Below, in pieces: positions 45,101 through 57,608 of a stretch of DNA of 64,000 nucleotides; within the stretch, counting starts at the first letter, position 1, and each line of letters begins with the position of its first letter. The stretch covers positions 1,118,501-1,182,500 of the forward strand of contig OX359192.1 of the NCBI GenBank assembly GCA_947172415.1, given 5' to 3'. The notes beneath the pieces are model-generated. The model did no database searches. It was not told where the DNA came from and saw only the letters and a list, made by a program, of their open reading frames with translations. The DNA is from Chondrosia reniformis (Eukaryota > Porifera > Demospongiae > Chondrillida > Chondrillidae). Position numbers and translations under genes: made by a program.

Positions 45101-47927
45101 TGAACGACACTACTGTTACTCCGGAAGACATCAGTGTAAGAAATCCTTCACAAAACGATGAAATAAGAGTATAATACATGATAATTACCAAATCATTATC
45201 ACTGGGAGTTTTATTAAATCTTTTATCCATGCTAATTTTTGACTTTTGGCGTTCCTAGTAACAAATAAAATTTAGCATTAAGATACATAATCAGTGACAG
45301 GTATAGTTTATAGTTTATAGGTTACAGGTATATGTACACAGTACTTTCTCTAAAGTATAAGAATTGTGCTGAATAAAAATTGCATATATTAGTACCAAAT
45401 CACAATCTCACAATTTGTTATGGTACATACACTACTGATACATGGGAGCTGAGCATGTGACGACAGCCCACAATACTGCAGAACTATAAGTTAGCCCTTT
45501 CCTCTTGTTTTTGTTACTTACCTCAAAGTGTTTGACAAATTCAAGTGGAGTTACTCCATTTGGATATCCATCTATATCAGCAGATTGGAACAAGAGGGGC
45601 TGGCAGATCTCCTTCTCAACTAAATAACTAATGATTGCAACCGATGTAGAAGGCAGAGGACTCCATTTCAAAGCTACATGAAACACATTCAAACCTAGGC
45701 GACAAAGGGAATACACACTCATACTCAAATATATGGACACAATCATATTTACTAAATAATCCACTTATGGCTAATGAGATTGCACATATCAGGTACATCA
45801 GTAGTATTAATACATTGGAACTCCACTTATTATACGTAGATATACCAGTCCCTATTATCCTATATCCTTCCAAGGCTATAATTTCCATCACACTTCTGCA
45901 ATGTCTTTAAGTTTGAAGTGTACTGATTCAGGTCTTGAAAACCAGGCATACATGGTGCCACCATTTTCAATCCCATATAACAATCCCCTAACATCCTTCC
46001 AAGGTCATACGTACTGTATATTACACTAATATATGTTGTTCTGAATACATACCTATTTCAGTGGTCATTTGAATGGCGCCAGGAGCATGCTCCTCACACA
46101 GCTCGTACAAGTACATAAAGTTGGTAAGGTCTGTATCATAGACAGCGAGGGCACAGAGAAGGGGAGTCTCCTGAAACACATTGCGGCTCATTAGGGCTTT
46201 ACCCAAGCAACCTCTCCTCTTGTACAAAGTGACAACAGAGGACAGAAGAAAGGAATTCTGATGAGATGCAACCATATGAAGCAGCGTACCCTGAGATACC
46301 ACATAAAGATAGAGATTACTCCAGTGTATTGGGATGGAAAGATTTACTATATCCACATATGATGGAAGGGAAATATTATTGCATACCAATTAACCTGTAT
46401 ACACTTTTCAGAGTTCTCTTGGCACTTCCTATGGTGAACACTTACAATTAAAGACACCCCTTACAGGTTTCCATACAGATATGTACATATAAGGTTATCC
46501 TCCATCCGTTAGCAGATTACAAGGATGTGAAGTCATGATGAGGCAAACCAAACAACCCTGTACACATTATGCACTGACAAAGGCAGAGAGGGTCTTCATT
46601 TATAGACCAAGCGGGTGATGGTAGTTGGGAATGAGTAAGAGAGATGGGTAGATTGACATACAAGCCTAATGAGATCTGTAGCCTAACCACTACTTCAAGA
46701 TTGACCTCAAAATAGTTCAAGATTGCCTTCCCCTAAGTATTTATCATCATGCTACATGTCTAAGATGTTTGAGTACATTGTGATCTCAAAAGTGATTAAA
46801 ATGATATGGTACGTACAATATTTTTATTGAAAAATATAATAGTTAGTGTTTGTTGGAGATGAGGCATGCTAGTTACCTACAGTGACAGATCCAAAAATTG
46901 GAAATTGGTGGTGCACACATTAATTTGATTGCACAATCACTACAATGACGTCATAGAAAACTTAAAACAAGAAAGGTAATAGAATGATTTAGACTACCGT
47001 ATAATCATAGTAGAACGTATGAAGCTCAAAGATGCTGATTAGTTACTATTTTTAATAAAGTATTTGGTTCTTGACTATTAATTGTTATAGCCTCTACAAT
47101 CATCAGTAGTCTAAGGGTGGTAACCAGGTACCCTAAGCACCAAGCTAGATCTACCACTGGACTGCCCTACTTGTTGGATACACCACTCATTATCATTGAC
47201 AATACAATAGAGTGAGCTTCAAAAATGAAAAGAGAAAATAATAGATTTGTGAGATATCTTGGACACAGACAATAAATTTTTCAGACTCATGGAATGAATG
47301 CATAGGGTTTCATTGTCTGGCAAGAGTGTTGTATGTTTCAAAAAGGATAATTAAATCTAGCATTTGTTGCTTAGGAAAATAATATTCAAAAAGATAATAA
47401 CGCTACCTGTATGATCTTAGATCAAGTTAACTGAATTTCTAATTGGTTGGTCACGTTTTATGGCTATGTCATAGAAATCTCATATATTACATAGTATACT
47501 AGGAGCCTGGATATGTTCTTTTAACTTTAAAATTCGTCGTAATTGTACCTGAGCACTCAAAAGTGATTATCCGATCCCGTAACTACAAAACCAGGGATAC
47601 CATTTTCATGCATGACGTTGTTCACGTATGACTACAAGAAGACGCTGTAGCTGCTAGATGTAAAGAGGCGTCACTTGCCGAAGCTGATAAATCTTTTACC
47701 AAAAATCGTATCACTAAGTACCTAAATACATTATTCAGTGGCTCCTTTAAGGCTACCTGTCTAGTGTTCCTGTGAGCTGCTTCCTCCTTTTTTATTTCTA
47801 GCTGCGATAAAAGATGATCCTGGAGATTTACATCATTCAGTCTTTCTTCTAATTCCTCAATTTTATCTCGTGAATTTCTAAGAAGGTCCCAAATTGGTTG
47901 AAGAACGTAACTAGCACTGGCAGCCAT
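39101..47927 (-). CDS. Ankyrin-SAM-TIR protein, SARM1-like
   Basis: Eighteen exons close in frame for 688 residues: 47757..47927, 46053..46290, 45522..45694, 45189..45254, 44615..44677, 44156..44259, 43873..43924, 43612..43707, 42710..42816, 42481..42549, 42223..42322, 41279..41426, 41057..41151, 40462..40557, 40334..40399, 40115..40216, 39552..39722, 39101..39250. Order: coiled coil (DKIEELEERLNDVNL); ankyrin-like repeats, about 58-194 (GTLLHMVASHQN); helical, possibly ARM-like region, about 270-390; SAM, about 398-462 (WTPKDVSRWLMNQK); TIR, about 475-610 (DVFLSYSH, GYTVWIDESGIRPG, FVFLMTKRSATS); C-terminal coiled coil. SAM-TIR order matches SARM1, whose TIR cleaves NAD+. Glu548 in CHDEL sits where catalytic Glu lies in NADase TIRs. 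NADase activity is inferred. Cytosolic. Shares a divergent promoter with the Death-domain gene at 48101. Confidence 0.85.
39842..39905 (-). repeat. Fragment of the 240-bp repeat
   Basis: Inverted end fragment (ACACCATTTTTCAACATG to GGTCTATAGGGAACTT) in an intron of the TIR gene. Confidence 0.55.
40600..40827 (-). repeat. Interspersed 240-bp repeat, inverted copy
   Basis: Complement of the repeat at 19239, in the intron between TIR exons 13 and 14. It is more diverged than the three plus-strand copies. Confidence 0.7.
41540..41774 (+). repeat. Interspersed 240-bp repeat, copy 3
   Basis: Lies 114 bp upstream of the acceptor side of SAM exon 12 of the TIR gene; very close to copy 1. Confidence 0.75.
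41869..42049. mobile_element. 181-bp fold-back MITE
   Basis: Ends CCAAACCAGCCAAGT and ACTTGGCTGGTTTGG are exact complements. Inner arms (AATCTTGGCTGGGGAACC and GGTCCCCCAGCCAAGATT) also pair. In a TIR-gene intron. Confidence 0.75.
43434..43645. repeat. 42-bp minisatellite across an exon-intron boundary
   Basis: About five units of 42 bp (CTCATTCTAGTCACAGTAGG and following). On the coding strand each unit reads PLDRPTVTRMRVSL and ends in a GTAAGT donor. The first unit forms the end of TIR-gene exon 8; the rest lie in the intron. Confidence 0.85.
44372..44555. mobile_element. hAT-like MITE
   Basis: Ends CAGGGCTGCAT and ATGCAGCCCTG are complements; the interior is G/C-run rich (GGGGGGTAGGGGG). 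CAGGGCTG-type ends are common in hAT elements. In a TIR-gene intron. Confidence 0.65.
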
Positions 47928-48100
47928 GGTGGAGAAAGCAAATATATTCGGGGAATCCCCCAGCAGGATCTCGTCGGATGATGATAAATCATAGAAATGC
48001 TATGATTATGTTTCAACACATCCGGTTTATTTGTATAGTATGATCTCAAAACTACCATTATATAATGCGTGTACATCCTAGTTTAACCTAATACCGCGAG
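47928..48100. promoter_or_regulatory. Divergent promoter, TIR gene and Death gene
   Basis: Only 173 bp separate the ATG of the SARM1-like gene (minus) from the ATG of the coiled-coil/Death gene (plus), so 5' UTRs and core promoters must share this space. It contains the palindrome CATAGAAATGCTATG. No TATA box is obvious. Confidence 0.7.
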
Positions 48101-51100
48101 ATGGCTACTCGCTGCAGCGCAGGTACCGAGGATATGCTGAGACAGATAAGTAAGCTGCATTCTGATAGGCTAAATGACCAACGCGGTCTCGGTCCCGTAC
48201 TAGGGGTCACTCCAAGGTTACCTGAAAAGCCGTCTCTTCAACTCACTAGCGATAATCACCTCTCTGGAGGTACGAAGCAGGAAAAGTGGTTCCCCTGGTT
48301 CAAGAAATCAAAAAGTTCAAAGGCTCTTCAAAACACTCCCCATATCTTTATAAGTCCAGGTAATTAAGTAGTGTCTAGACAGTCCCTCTGAGTTAGAGTT
48401 TGTTATTTCTAGGTCCATCCCTGGTAGTGGCACGATCGCATACAATTATAGATACTTACGGCCACTAGTCTCATACACCCAAGGCCTGTATAGCGTGGGA
48501 TTGTGAATTTTGGTCTCTTTAGCTACAAGTACACAATGTGATGAACCTGCCGGATATTGCCGGAAAGCCAGCTTGAAGCCAAGTCCGTCCCTACCGAACA
48601 TTCCAAGCCAGATCAAGAGTACACCATGCCTTATTAGCCAAACGAGTGTTTCTACCGAATCGGTGAATAACTGTTTCGCTCTATGTGAGAGCATAGTGAG
48701 TTAATGTTGCGCATGCATTTATGTCACTTCACACCGGTCCACATGCATTAATTGTTAAATTATGCACGTTACCTGTACACCATCGTTACGTAAGTTAATA
48801 GTGCGCCCAAGTGATGTGTATGGTTAAGTCACTTAATCATGGTTAGCCTATCACATGATCACACTATCTCAGTCTTTCAGATGTACTATTCTATTCAATG
48901 TTATGTTTATACGTAGCTATATACGTACGTATATACTTTGTGTGTTATAATATAGGACATTAATGAACACTTTTCAGCTTCATATGACACAAGTAGCCAA
49001 TTTGACAGTCAGCAAGAGAGGATAGAGCATTTAAATATGTTACTAAAGGAAACGTGTGGGAAAGTAGCATGTTTGGAAATGGAACTACAGCACAAAAAGG
49101 AAGAGCTGAAACAGTCCAAAGAGTTTGTAATCACCGTCAAGTCCTCATACTTGGATGTAAGCATTAGTTGACAATGTTCATATGTACTGTATATAACAAG
49201 TAATTACTTGCTAAAATAATACAATAATAATACTACGTATGTACATTCAAAGTGTTCTATATAGGCTAGCCTAGATCGCATAAATCTTATATTCTTTATG
49301 CTATAATATAAAAACATATGGAAAAGTGTGATTGAGATTAATGTTCTCCTATATATAGTGCGACAGTTTATGTGCATAACCTTAAATATTTTGTTTTTCA
49401 ATTTAATTTAGAAAATTCAATGGTTGGAGAAGCAGAATGAAAAATTAAAGGTAAACAAACTATTAATGTATGGACTATATGTATACGTATGCAGAATACA
49501 TAGTTTAATGACATGCATACCTTAATAATTTTTGTTTTTGTAAATATATTCCTTTTAACATAAATACTTTAAATTATACAGAAGAAGATAATAGAAGAAA
49601 ATCAACAGTTGCATCATCTTGTCCATGTAAGGATTTACATTGCATAATTTAATTTAATTACATTATATTGTTTTTGTTTCCTGACCACTGTCATGTGTTT
49701 GCATGCTATATCCGTATATAAACTTATACTTTGTACTTATATGGGTCATAAATATAATATCTATTACAACAGTTCATGGTGCTAGCGTCATATATGGCTG
49801 AATTGTGTAATTTTAATGTTTGTATACTCTCCCTTTATATTTATATAGCAGCATAATGGCAATCAAAACTCCAGATTACAAGAGTTATTTGTAAAATGTC
49901 AAAAACAGGAAGTACGTAATACTACTTATGTAGAATAAATAGCTAAAGTAGGTTGTTTTACTAAATTTATGTCCTTCAAAATTTGCTTAAGGTATATACT
50001 ACATATTGGCATGCAAACTTGACTTTAGTCTGACGTAGCCAGACCACTGTCCTGCTTCCATTTTCATATGACGTAATGGGCAGGACAGTGTTAGGTTAGT
50101 GTGTCCTAACCCAAACCCCAACACTGTTCTGACGAAATTGCATCATAGCAAAATGGAGGAAGAACCGTGGTCGGGCTACGTCAGACTAACTTGACTTTGG
50201 TTATATATGTACGTATATACATCGTACACTATACATATTCTATAGTAAGAAATTTGACTCTTATATATAAAAAAATTATAACACAATTTAATGCTTCAAT
50301 GAACTGAAATTTAATACTAATGGCTAATGGGATTAGAACAGGGTCACATGCACAGAATTGTTAATTGTAATTGTATAAATGAAAACAAACTTGCTATTTC
50401 TGTTGCATCTTTTGTTAAAATCATATTATACCTGAATTTGTATAGGGTGTTATCAAAGCAAAAGATAAAACAATCGAAGAGCTACAGGACACATGCAAGC
50501 AGCTGCAGGTTAGTAGCTTATTTTTGCATTGTTCTTTGAACATTATAATTCATATTTATATTCACACATGTAACTTTTTAATGATAAACCTACAGTATGT
50601 ATTAAAATGTTTTAAATATATTGATTTTAAATAATAATTATGTACTTGTAAATATGCATTTCCATTTATAGGATAAGCTTGCCAATCAGGTGTTAGAAAC
50701 TGACAAGGTGAACAGAGCCTATACAACTCTTAAGGTTAATATACGTATGTATGTATATGCTATAAATATCTATACTCTTTAGAATTGTACGTATGTGTAT
50801 AAATATAGCAATTATGTATATACATTGTACAATATTTATTTAATTCATTAGAGAAGTCATTTTAGGAAATATAGAATGCTACAGAGTGTGTTTTAATTAT
50901 TTACTTGCAGACTCACACTACTCAAGGGATAAATAAAAGTAACAGTATTATTCAGGTTAGATTAACATATTATTTTTTATGTTAACATGTACGTACGTAC
51001 GTGCATGTATTTCATATGATAGTATTATAATATGATTTTACATTAATTAAACATACAATTATCATTTTTGCCCTATATCTGTTATCAGGATAAGCTATCA

Positions 51101-51508
51101 GGCCAGTCTGAAGGAAATGTGAAGAGTCTCTTTGGTTAGTTTAGTTATATACGTACGTATATAACATATGTGTACATATTCTTATCCAATTTAATTATAT
51201 ATACGTATGTACCATGATATGTATATAATTCAGGTACTCCAGTCAAAATTGAAGATCTGGTAGACCTAATTCCAGACATGGCCTCCAAATCCCATCTGAT
51301 AGCTGCTAAACTAGGCTTGAGGTCTGGCCCTCACTCACACTATGACTCTCAGGATATCCTGAGGACACGAATGCTTGATATGCTGCAAATGTGGATTGAT
51401 TCAGGAGCTAATGCAACAATAGAGCACCTCATTGATGCATTGAAGAGCCCTGCAGTGGGACTGCACACTGTAGCTAGCTCATTAGAGAGGCTCAGTCACA
51501 TAAAATGA
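48101..51508 (+). CDS. Coiled-coil Death-domain protein
   Basis: Eleven exons close in frame for 412 residues: 48101..48359, 48523..48684, 48978..49156, 49412..49450, 49582..49626, 49849..49911, 50446..50508, 50672..50734, 50911..50955, 51089..51134, 51234..51508. The N-terminus is basic and Ser/Pro-rich (KWFPWFKKSKSSKAL). Residues about 145-320 form a coiled coil split over many tiny phase-0 exons of 39-63 bp (ERIEHLNMLLKETCGK, KIQWLEKQNEKLK). The last exon is a Death domain (IPDMASKSHLIAAKLGLRSG, MLQMWIDSGANATIEHLIDA). There is no signal peptide or membrane span, so it is a likely cytosolic adaptor that oligomerises by its coil. For exon 2, only the TGTGAGAG donor at 48685 gives the right phase. 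An AATAAA at 51551 lies 43 bp after the stop. Partner unknown; the head-to-head TIR gene is a candidate by co-regulation only. Confidence 0.8.
48800..48895. repeat. Remnant of the 384-bp fold-back family
   Basis: GCGCCCAAGTGATGTGTATG followed by GTTAAG and a CACATGATCAC word match the arm of 13575..13958. It lies in intron 2 of the Death gene. A second remnant is near 33722..33830. Confidence 0.5.
50027..50187. mobile_element. 161-bp MITE with 11-bp target duplication
   Basis: Ends AGTCTGACGTAGCCAGACCA and TGGTCGGGCTACGTCAGACT are near-complements. The host word AACTTGACTTT flanks it exactly on both sides (50016..50026 and 50188..50198). In an intron of the Death gene. Confidence 0.8.
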
Positions 51509-51550
51509 TATTCTAAATACAAAGGGTATCACACATGCAATAATTATAGT

Positions 51551-51556
51551 AATAAA
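51551..51556 (+). terminator. Poly(A) signal of the Death gene
   Basis: AATAAA, 43 bp past the stop. The convergent SRCR/FN3 gene has its own candidate, the complement of AATAAA at about 51838..51843. The 428 bp between the two stops hold nothing else. Confidence 0.6.
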
Positions 51557-51936
51557 CTATTTTTAAATTGTATTGTTTCCTATGTAATGGCACTCATATG
51601 CATTGTACTGTATACCTTTTTGTATACATACATATGCATATGTTTTATAATGGACTTCAAGTGTAAACAACTCTAATTTGTGAATACCATTTTACATGTA
51701 CATTATGTACATTTTTGTTATCAATCTATATACGTAGGTCTTTCATTCCACAACACACACTATACGTACACATCTGATCAGCCATTCACATGCATAGGAA
51801 TCACACCACAAATCTAATAAGATGTTAACTAGTACAAGTTTATTGAAATAAAGTGTCACTCTTCAATTCTAATTACATACTAGTTATTGGTTATAATCAG
51901 TTCACTCTTCAGAAGCATTCTTTGAAATGGAAGTGT

Positions 51937-54900
51937 CTAAAAAGACACATTATAATAAGCGGGCTCTGGATAGTCTTCATAATCATCATTCATTGTGTTA
52001 GTTTGTACCCAGTCGTCTGATGTGGGCTGAACTATGGCAGCATGCGAGGATGGTGTTTGATAATGTTCAAGATCTTCAGGATAGGCTGTTACTCTTGGTG
52101 TTTGATAATGTTCAAGATGTTCAGGATTGGCTGTCTTCTTTTTAAATATTTGCGGTTTCTTGGCTTTTATAGGAGGTTTTCGTTTGGTGACAGATGGATC
52201 AGGTTCATATAAATTAACATTTCCACTTGTGCTATTAAAACCAGCATCTTGTGGATTAATGTTCACTTCTCTAGGAACATCTTCCTGCCCATGTATCTCA
52301 TTAGTTGTCTCATTATCTCCCTCACTCTTGCTAGGTTCACACAGGTCCTGAAGCTCCTGATCAGTGACCTGTCTCATGGTAATGCTTTCATCAACAGCAT
52401 TGCTATCCTTTCCTTTTATCTTTCTTTGTTTGCAACAACTGTAGATTATATAAAAAATCTTTCATGTTCATAAAATTTATATATAAAATTATTATAATAC
52501 TATACTTTATAGAAATGTATCAAAGTAATCCTACATTTACAAAATAAATATAAAAATTACTGTGAAACTGCAAAAATTCCAATGTATACATGCAGTAAAT
52601 CAATAGTTTGCTAGAAAAATAGACATACCACACTAGGAGAAAGATTAGCATAACTGTTTCTACTGCAGTTAGTGTGCCAAGGATGACTATATAATATAGA
52701 GAGTTGGGAAACAATTACTGTAGTATCATGACATTATTATAATTTGGCATGTTTATATATAATTTTTTATACAATAAATATACGTACATATGTATATATG
52801 TACTATATATGATTATTCAGTTTTATAACCCAAAATTTACCATACCTAATACAAAATATGATGACAAAGGCATCTGAAGGGATTTGGTCTCTGCTCCCGA
52901 CGAGAGGGTACTTTCATTAAAACTAACTGCAGGTCCATATCCAGCATCAGTAGCTGCTGTAATAATAATATCATATGTAGTATCTGGAATTAGACCATCA
53001 AATGTAAAGGTGTTCACTTCGTCAGTAAAGTGGAACTCTGTCAGAACATCCTCTCCTAAAAGGTCTATCTATAAAAACATGCAAACCATTAAAGTATATA
53101 AAAGGTGTACAAGGTATTATTGTATATACCATAGATTGCTCACTTGATATTTTCTGATTGGTCCATTGTCAGTATTTGGTGATAGCCAATGCAAGATGAA
53201 GGAGGTACTTGTATGATTACTGGAAGTAATGTTTCTAACAGGACCTGGAACTGTATTTTATACGTACATAATTTATAATGTCTCATGAAAACTGTAGTAA
53301 GTATATAATAATATAAAGTTACATAATAGCATATGAACTTACATAATAATACACTATATATCCATACAACATGATTGTGACATCATATATAGAGATGTTA
53401 ATTACCATCAGCCAATGTTATCAAATTTCTTGGCTCACTCCATTCAACTTTACCATGTGGAAAGTACCTCTTAACTGTCACATTATAATTGGTGCTTGGA
53501 AGGAGATTGATGAGGTTGAAATGTGCTACACCAGATGAGTTCACCATTTCCTGCTGAGAATCACTCCACTGTATCTCGTAATGACTTATTCTACTGTCAT
53601 GATTCCAAATTATGTTTACACTTTGGGATTCAATTTTCTTTATCTCCACTGTCAGAAATAATAATTGACATTAAAATTAGTACAATAGCACATTTTTTCA
53701 GGTGAAAATTAGACAAAAATATAAGTTTGTTTAAATAAATGTCTCCAATACTTCCTTACCTGTCTCTCCTCTATCCTAGACTAGATATACCGTGAATTAC
53801 ATCAAGAAATTCATGCCGCATTAAAGTCTAGGCGGTTTTAGTTTTAAAATGATTTTAAGAAAAAGTAATGTAATTTAATTCATACGAATATACAAGTTTG
53901 CAATACCATACATTACAGTAATTATGTATGGGGAAATCCCGTTTGATGCATGCACACTGAAACACTTTGCACGATTATGCAAGAAATATATGCCCACATG
54001 AATTTCTTGAATTATGGTATAACAGTATATAACAGCAAAGCATGTTTGATTAGTAATCTATAAGTATGGTATATACGTATATTATAGTACTGACCGTATA
54101 GTGTTGGGTAAGTTGTAATATTTGTATATACTTCAGGTCCATAGCCGGCATCAGTAGCCATTGAGATGGTAATGCTATAGCTTGTGGCTGGACTGAGTCC
54201 ATATAGAGTATACTCAGTAGTATTTCCATGGAGATGGATGGTTGTACCAGGTTCCCAAGTAACCTATTAGAAAAAACTACATACATATAAATACTGGTAG
54301 CAATATTATATATACGTATGTAATTTTCAAATCGTTTTGCCATATTTCAAGATTTTAATTGCTGATCTGAAGAGGTAGCTTATACAGTCATGGATTCTTT
54401 TACATGTATATAGTTAAACAGAAGCATACATATACATGTACAATTAATTAACTTGGATAGAACAAGTGTTTCTAATAAGCTAAGGAAGCTAGTGATAAAT
54501 ATAATTTAACTGATAATATTATGAATATATCCACTAACCTTAACACTTCTTATTGGTCCATAAGTGCTATAAGGTTGTCTCCAATTAATCTTTACTGAAG
54601 AACTAGTTTCATTTGATATTTCAACATTAGTAATTGCTCCAGGAACTGAATGCAATATAATATATACATAGACACATAATATATGTAATTCACACTCATT
54701 ACTATTTATATTGCATGTTGAATTTTTAATATGTTTTGACATTAGGTAATTTATTATCTATATATATGAAGACCTCTAGGTATAACAGTATATGACGTAA
54801 AATACATGCAAACCCTATTTTCTAATGCCGATGGTTTATATGTATAATATATCACATCTAACAGCCGACCCCTATTAGTAATCTCTTATTCTACGTATGT

Positions 54901-57573
54901 ACATAATCCATGAGCTTTTCTAACATGTTTCATGTAGCAAATTATTTATAATTGCCTAGGCTAACCATCTGCAAATGTTCTAAAGTCAAGTTCATCACTC
55001 CAATCACTCCATCGTGATTCAATGAAGCTTCTCACTTGCACACCATATTGAGTATATGGTAAAAGTGCTGATAGAGTAAATATTTGACTGGTAGTCGTAT
55101 AATTAGTCTGGATCCTTCCAAGAGATGCTAATCTCAACTCATATTTTACTTCATTAATTCCATGTGTGTTTGGTGGTAGCCTCCAAGAAATAACAGCTCC
55201 ATTTGAACTCACTACTTGCACTTCAACATTCAACTCTATATACATAGATGTATATTATATAAATTTAAAAGAAAACTAAATAGCATAGTTATATATATAA
55301 CTCACCAAGCCTATATAACAGCATGGATATACAGGCCAATATACGTATATACATGAAAAAGTTGAATAATTACTATTCAGATATAGATCCAATTAAGTGA
55401 CCAAAGTCATATATTTACTGAGAGACCTGAGTCAAAATTAAAATAGCAATCAGTGATCACCTCCTAGACATCCAAGATGGAAATAGTTTCATATAACCTT
55501 TGCACCAGCTTAGTGCAATTAACCGCCTTAATGCATCTTTCAGTTGTGTATATATATGTATATACATATGGTTTGCTAATATATAAATATTGATAGAAGT
55601 ACTATGTATGCCACAACATTTCTTACGAAAACTTGTTGTTTTTGTAAGAACTTTCAGTCCTCTCAAGATTTGCTTATTAATGTAAACATCAGCTTCTATA
55701 CTGTACACTACATCCTTCTCCAGTCCAGATATTGTAACTTCTGAAGACTTAGTCCATCCCCAGTAGGTTTCATTTATGTATATAGCAAATGAGATTTCCC
55801 CAGATGAAAGATAGCTAGCTTTTGAAAGGAAAAGGTGAATGGAATGATCATCATTCGTGTTGCTAGAAGTTCTTATTTCATACATCTTGCCTATATAGAT
55901 ACCAATATATAATGCTACATATATAAAACATGTACACATGGTCATACTTACATTCTCATGCAATTAATTAAACCTGTGGTCAGTTGCAAAAATAATTACT
56001 AACTTCCTTGACATTCTACAGCAACATCTTTTCCATGGTTACATAGAGTGGGAGATTGTTCTGCTTCAATGACATTGCAATAATGTAATGCACTCTCTTG
56101 TCCACTACACTCAACCTGCTGTAGCTGTACTCTTCCATCTCCAGGTAGATAATAAGCTGAGATAGCTCCATCGGAGTACCCAAGCTGTCGACAGGCTACA
56201 TCCGCATCATCCAAGGTCCATGAATCATCACAGATAGTCCCCCAAGTATCATTTATCTGTGCCCAAAGACCGCCATCTTGGTTCAACTGAATAGCCCAAG
56301 ATTCAGCTGAATGATCTATAATAAAGCATATATAGTTTAATTTAATGAATTATATTATACATATATACGTAGCAATGCATGTGTTAATTATATATACACT
56401 TATATATACACGATGCTTAACATCTAAGAACATCATTGGGATTGTTCAAAGTGGCAGAATTCTGATCTAAAATATAATGTAGTTTGATAAAAGCATCAAC
56501 CTCATTAGGTGCTATATATATATTCCAATTAAAAGGGAGAAACATAAATTTTGCCCATATGCATATATATGAATCATACAAACATTTTCCTATATACAGA
56601 TTTGTTAGGAAGTTTTATAAAGCCACTTGTGTGCATATTAGTTAATTTACTAGTTTATTTTGCAGTTCAAATATTTTTATATATATAAAGTTTCACCTAT
56701 CTACATAATACTCCTTATCTATTATACATACTCGTCAGAGCAGTCATAGAGCACACTGCACTTGCATCCATTCCATGATCACAAATGTAATTTACTTCTC
56801 CTAAATGTGGACATCCAAATAAGGTATTCTCATCTCCAGTGCACTGTAGGTTATCAAATAATATTCCGTCACAGCCAGGACCATAAGCAGCAGATTGTGA
56901 TGCACTAATAGCATACTGATATCCCAATTGTCTACAAACAACAGTAGCATCAGCTATATCCCAACCATCATCACAAACTGTATACCACGAGTCATTCCTA
57001 AGTATCTCAACTCTTCCTGAGAGTGTGGAAGAGGTCTCTTCACCATTTACCAATCTTACTTCAGCTATACATACATATTATATAAAATCAGAAGAGTGAG
57101 TGAAGTAAAAATGTCATGGTGAATATGTACATACATGATATATATATCCTGCTACTTACAATAGGAACATGTAACTCCAGCATCTTCACTGTGGCTCTTA
57201 TCAGATGTATACTCATCATAATAGCAAATGAAGAGACTATTCTCTGATCCCATGCAGGCTACATCGTCCATCCAGATTGGTCCCGTTCCTTGACCATAAT
57301 AAGCTGAAGTTCTTGCATATAAAGCATTTGCATACCCCAACATTCTACAAGCTACGTGAGCATCATTAATGTCCCATGAATCATCACTAATAGTACCCCA
57401 CTGATTATTAAGGTACACCTCAACTCTACCAGATTGAGATAGAATGTAACTACTGCTACTTCCTGTTATACGAATGGCTCCTGAAAATTCTATGAATATT
57501 CATAAAAGAAGAGATTTAAAGGACATTTCTTATCTATGCATCTATTAGTCTATCTTTATCTATATACATTTAG

Positions 57574-57608
<35 letters not shown>

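Noticed and set aside
48523..48704. Exon 2 of the Death gene ending at the ATAGTGAGT donor
   Set aside because: That gives phase 0, but the next exon is only open in phase 1; the TGTGAGAG donor fits.
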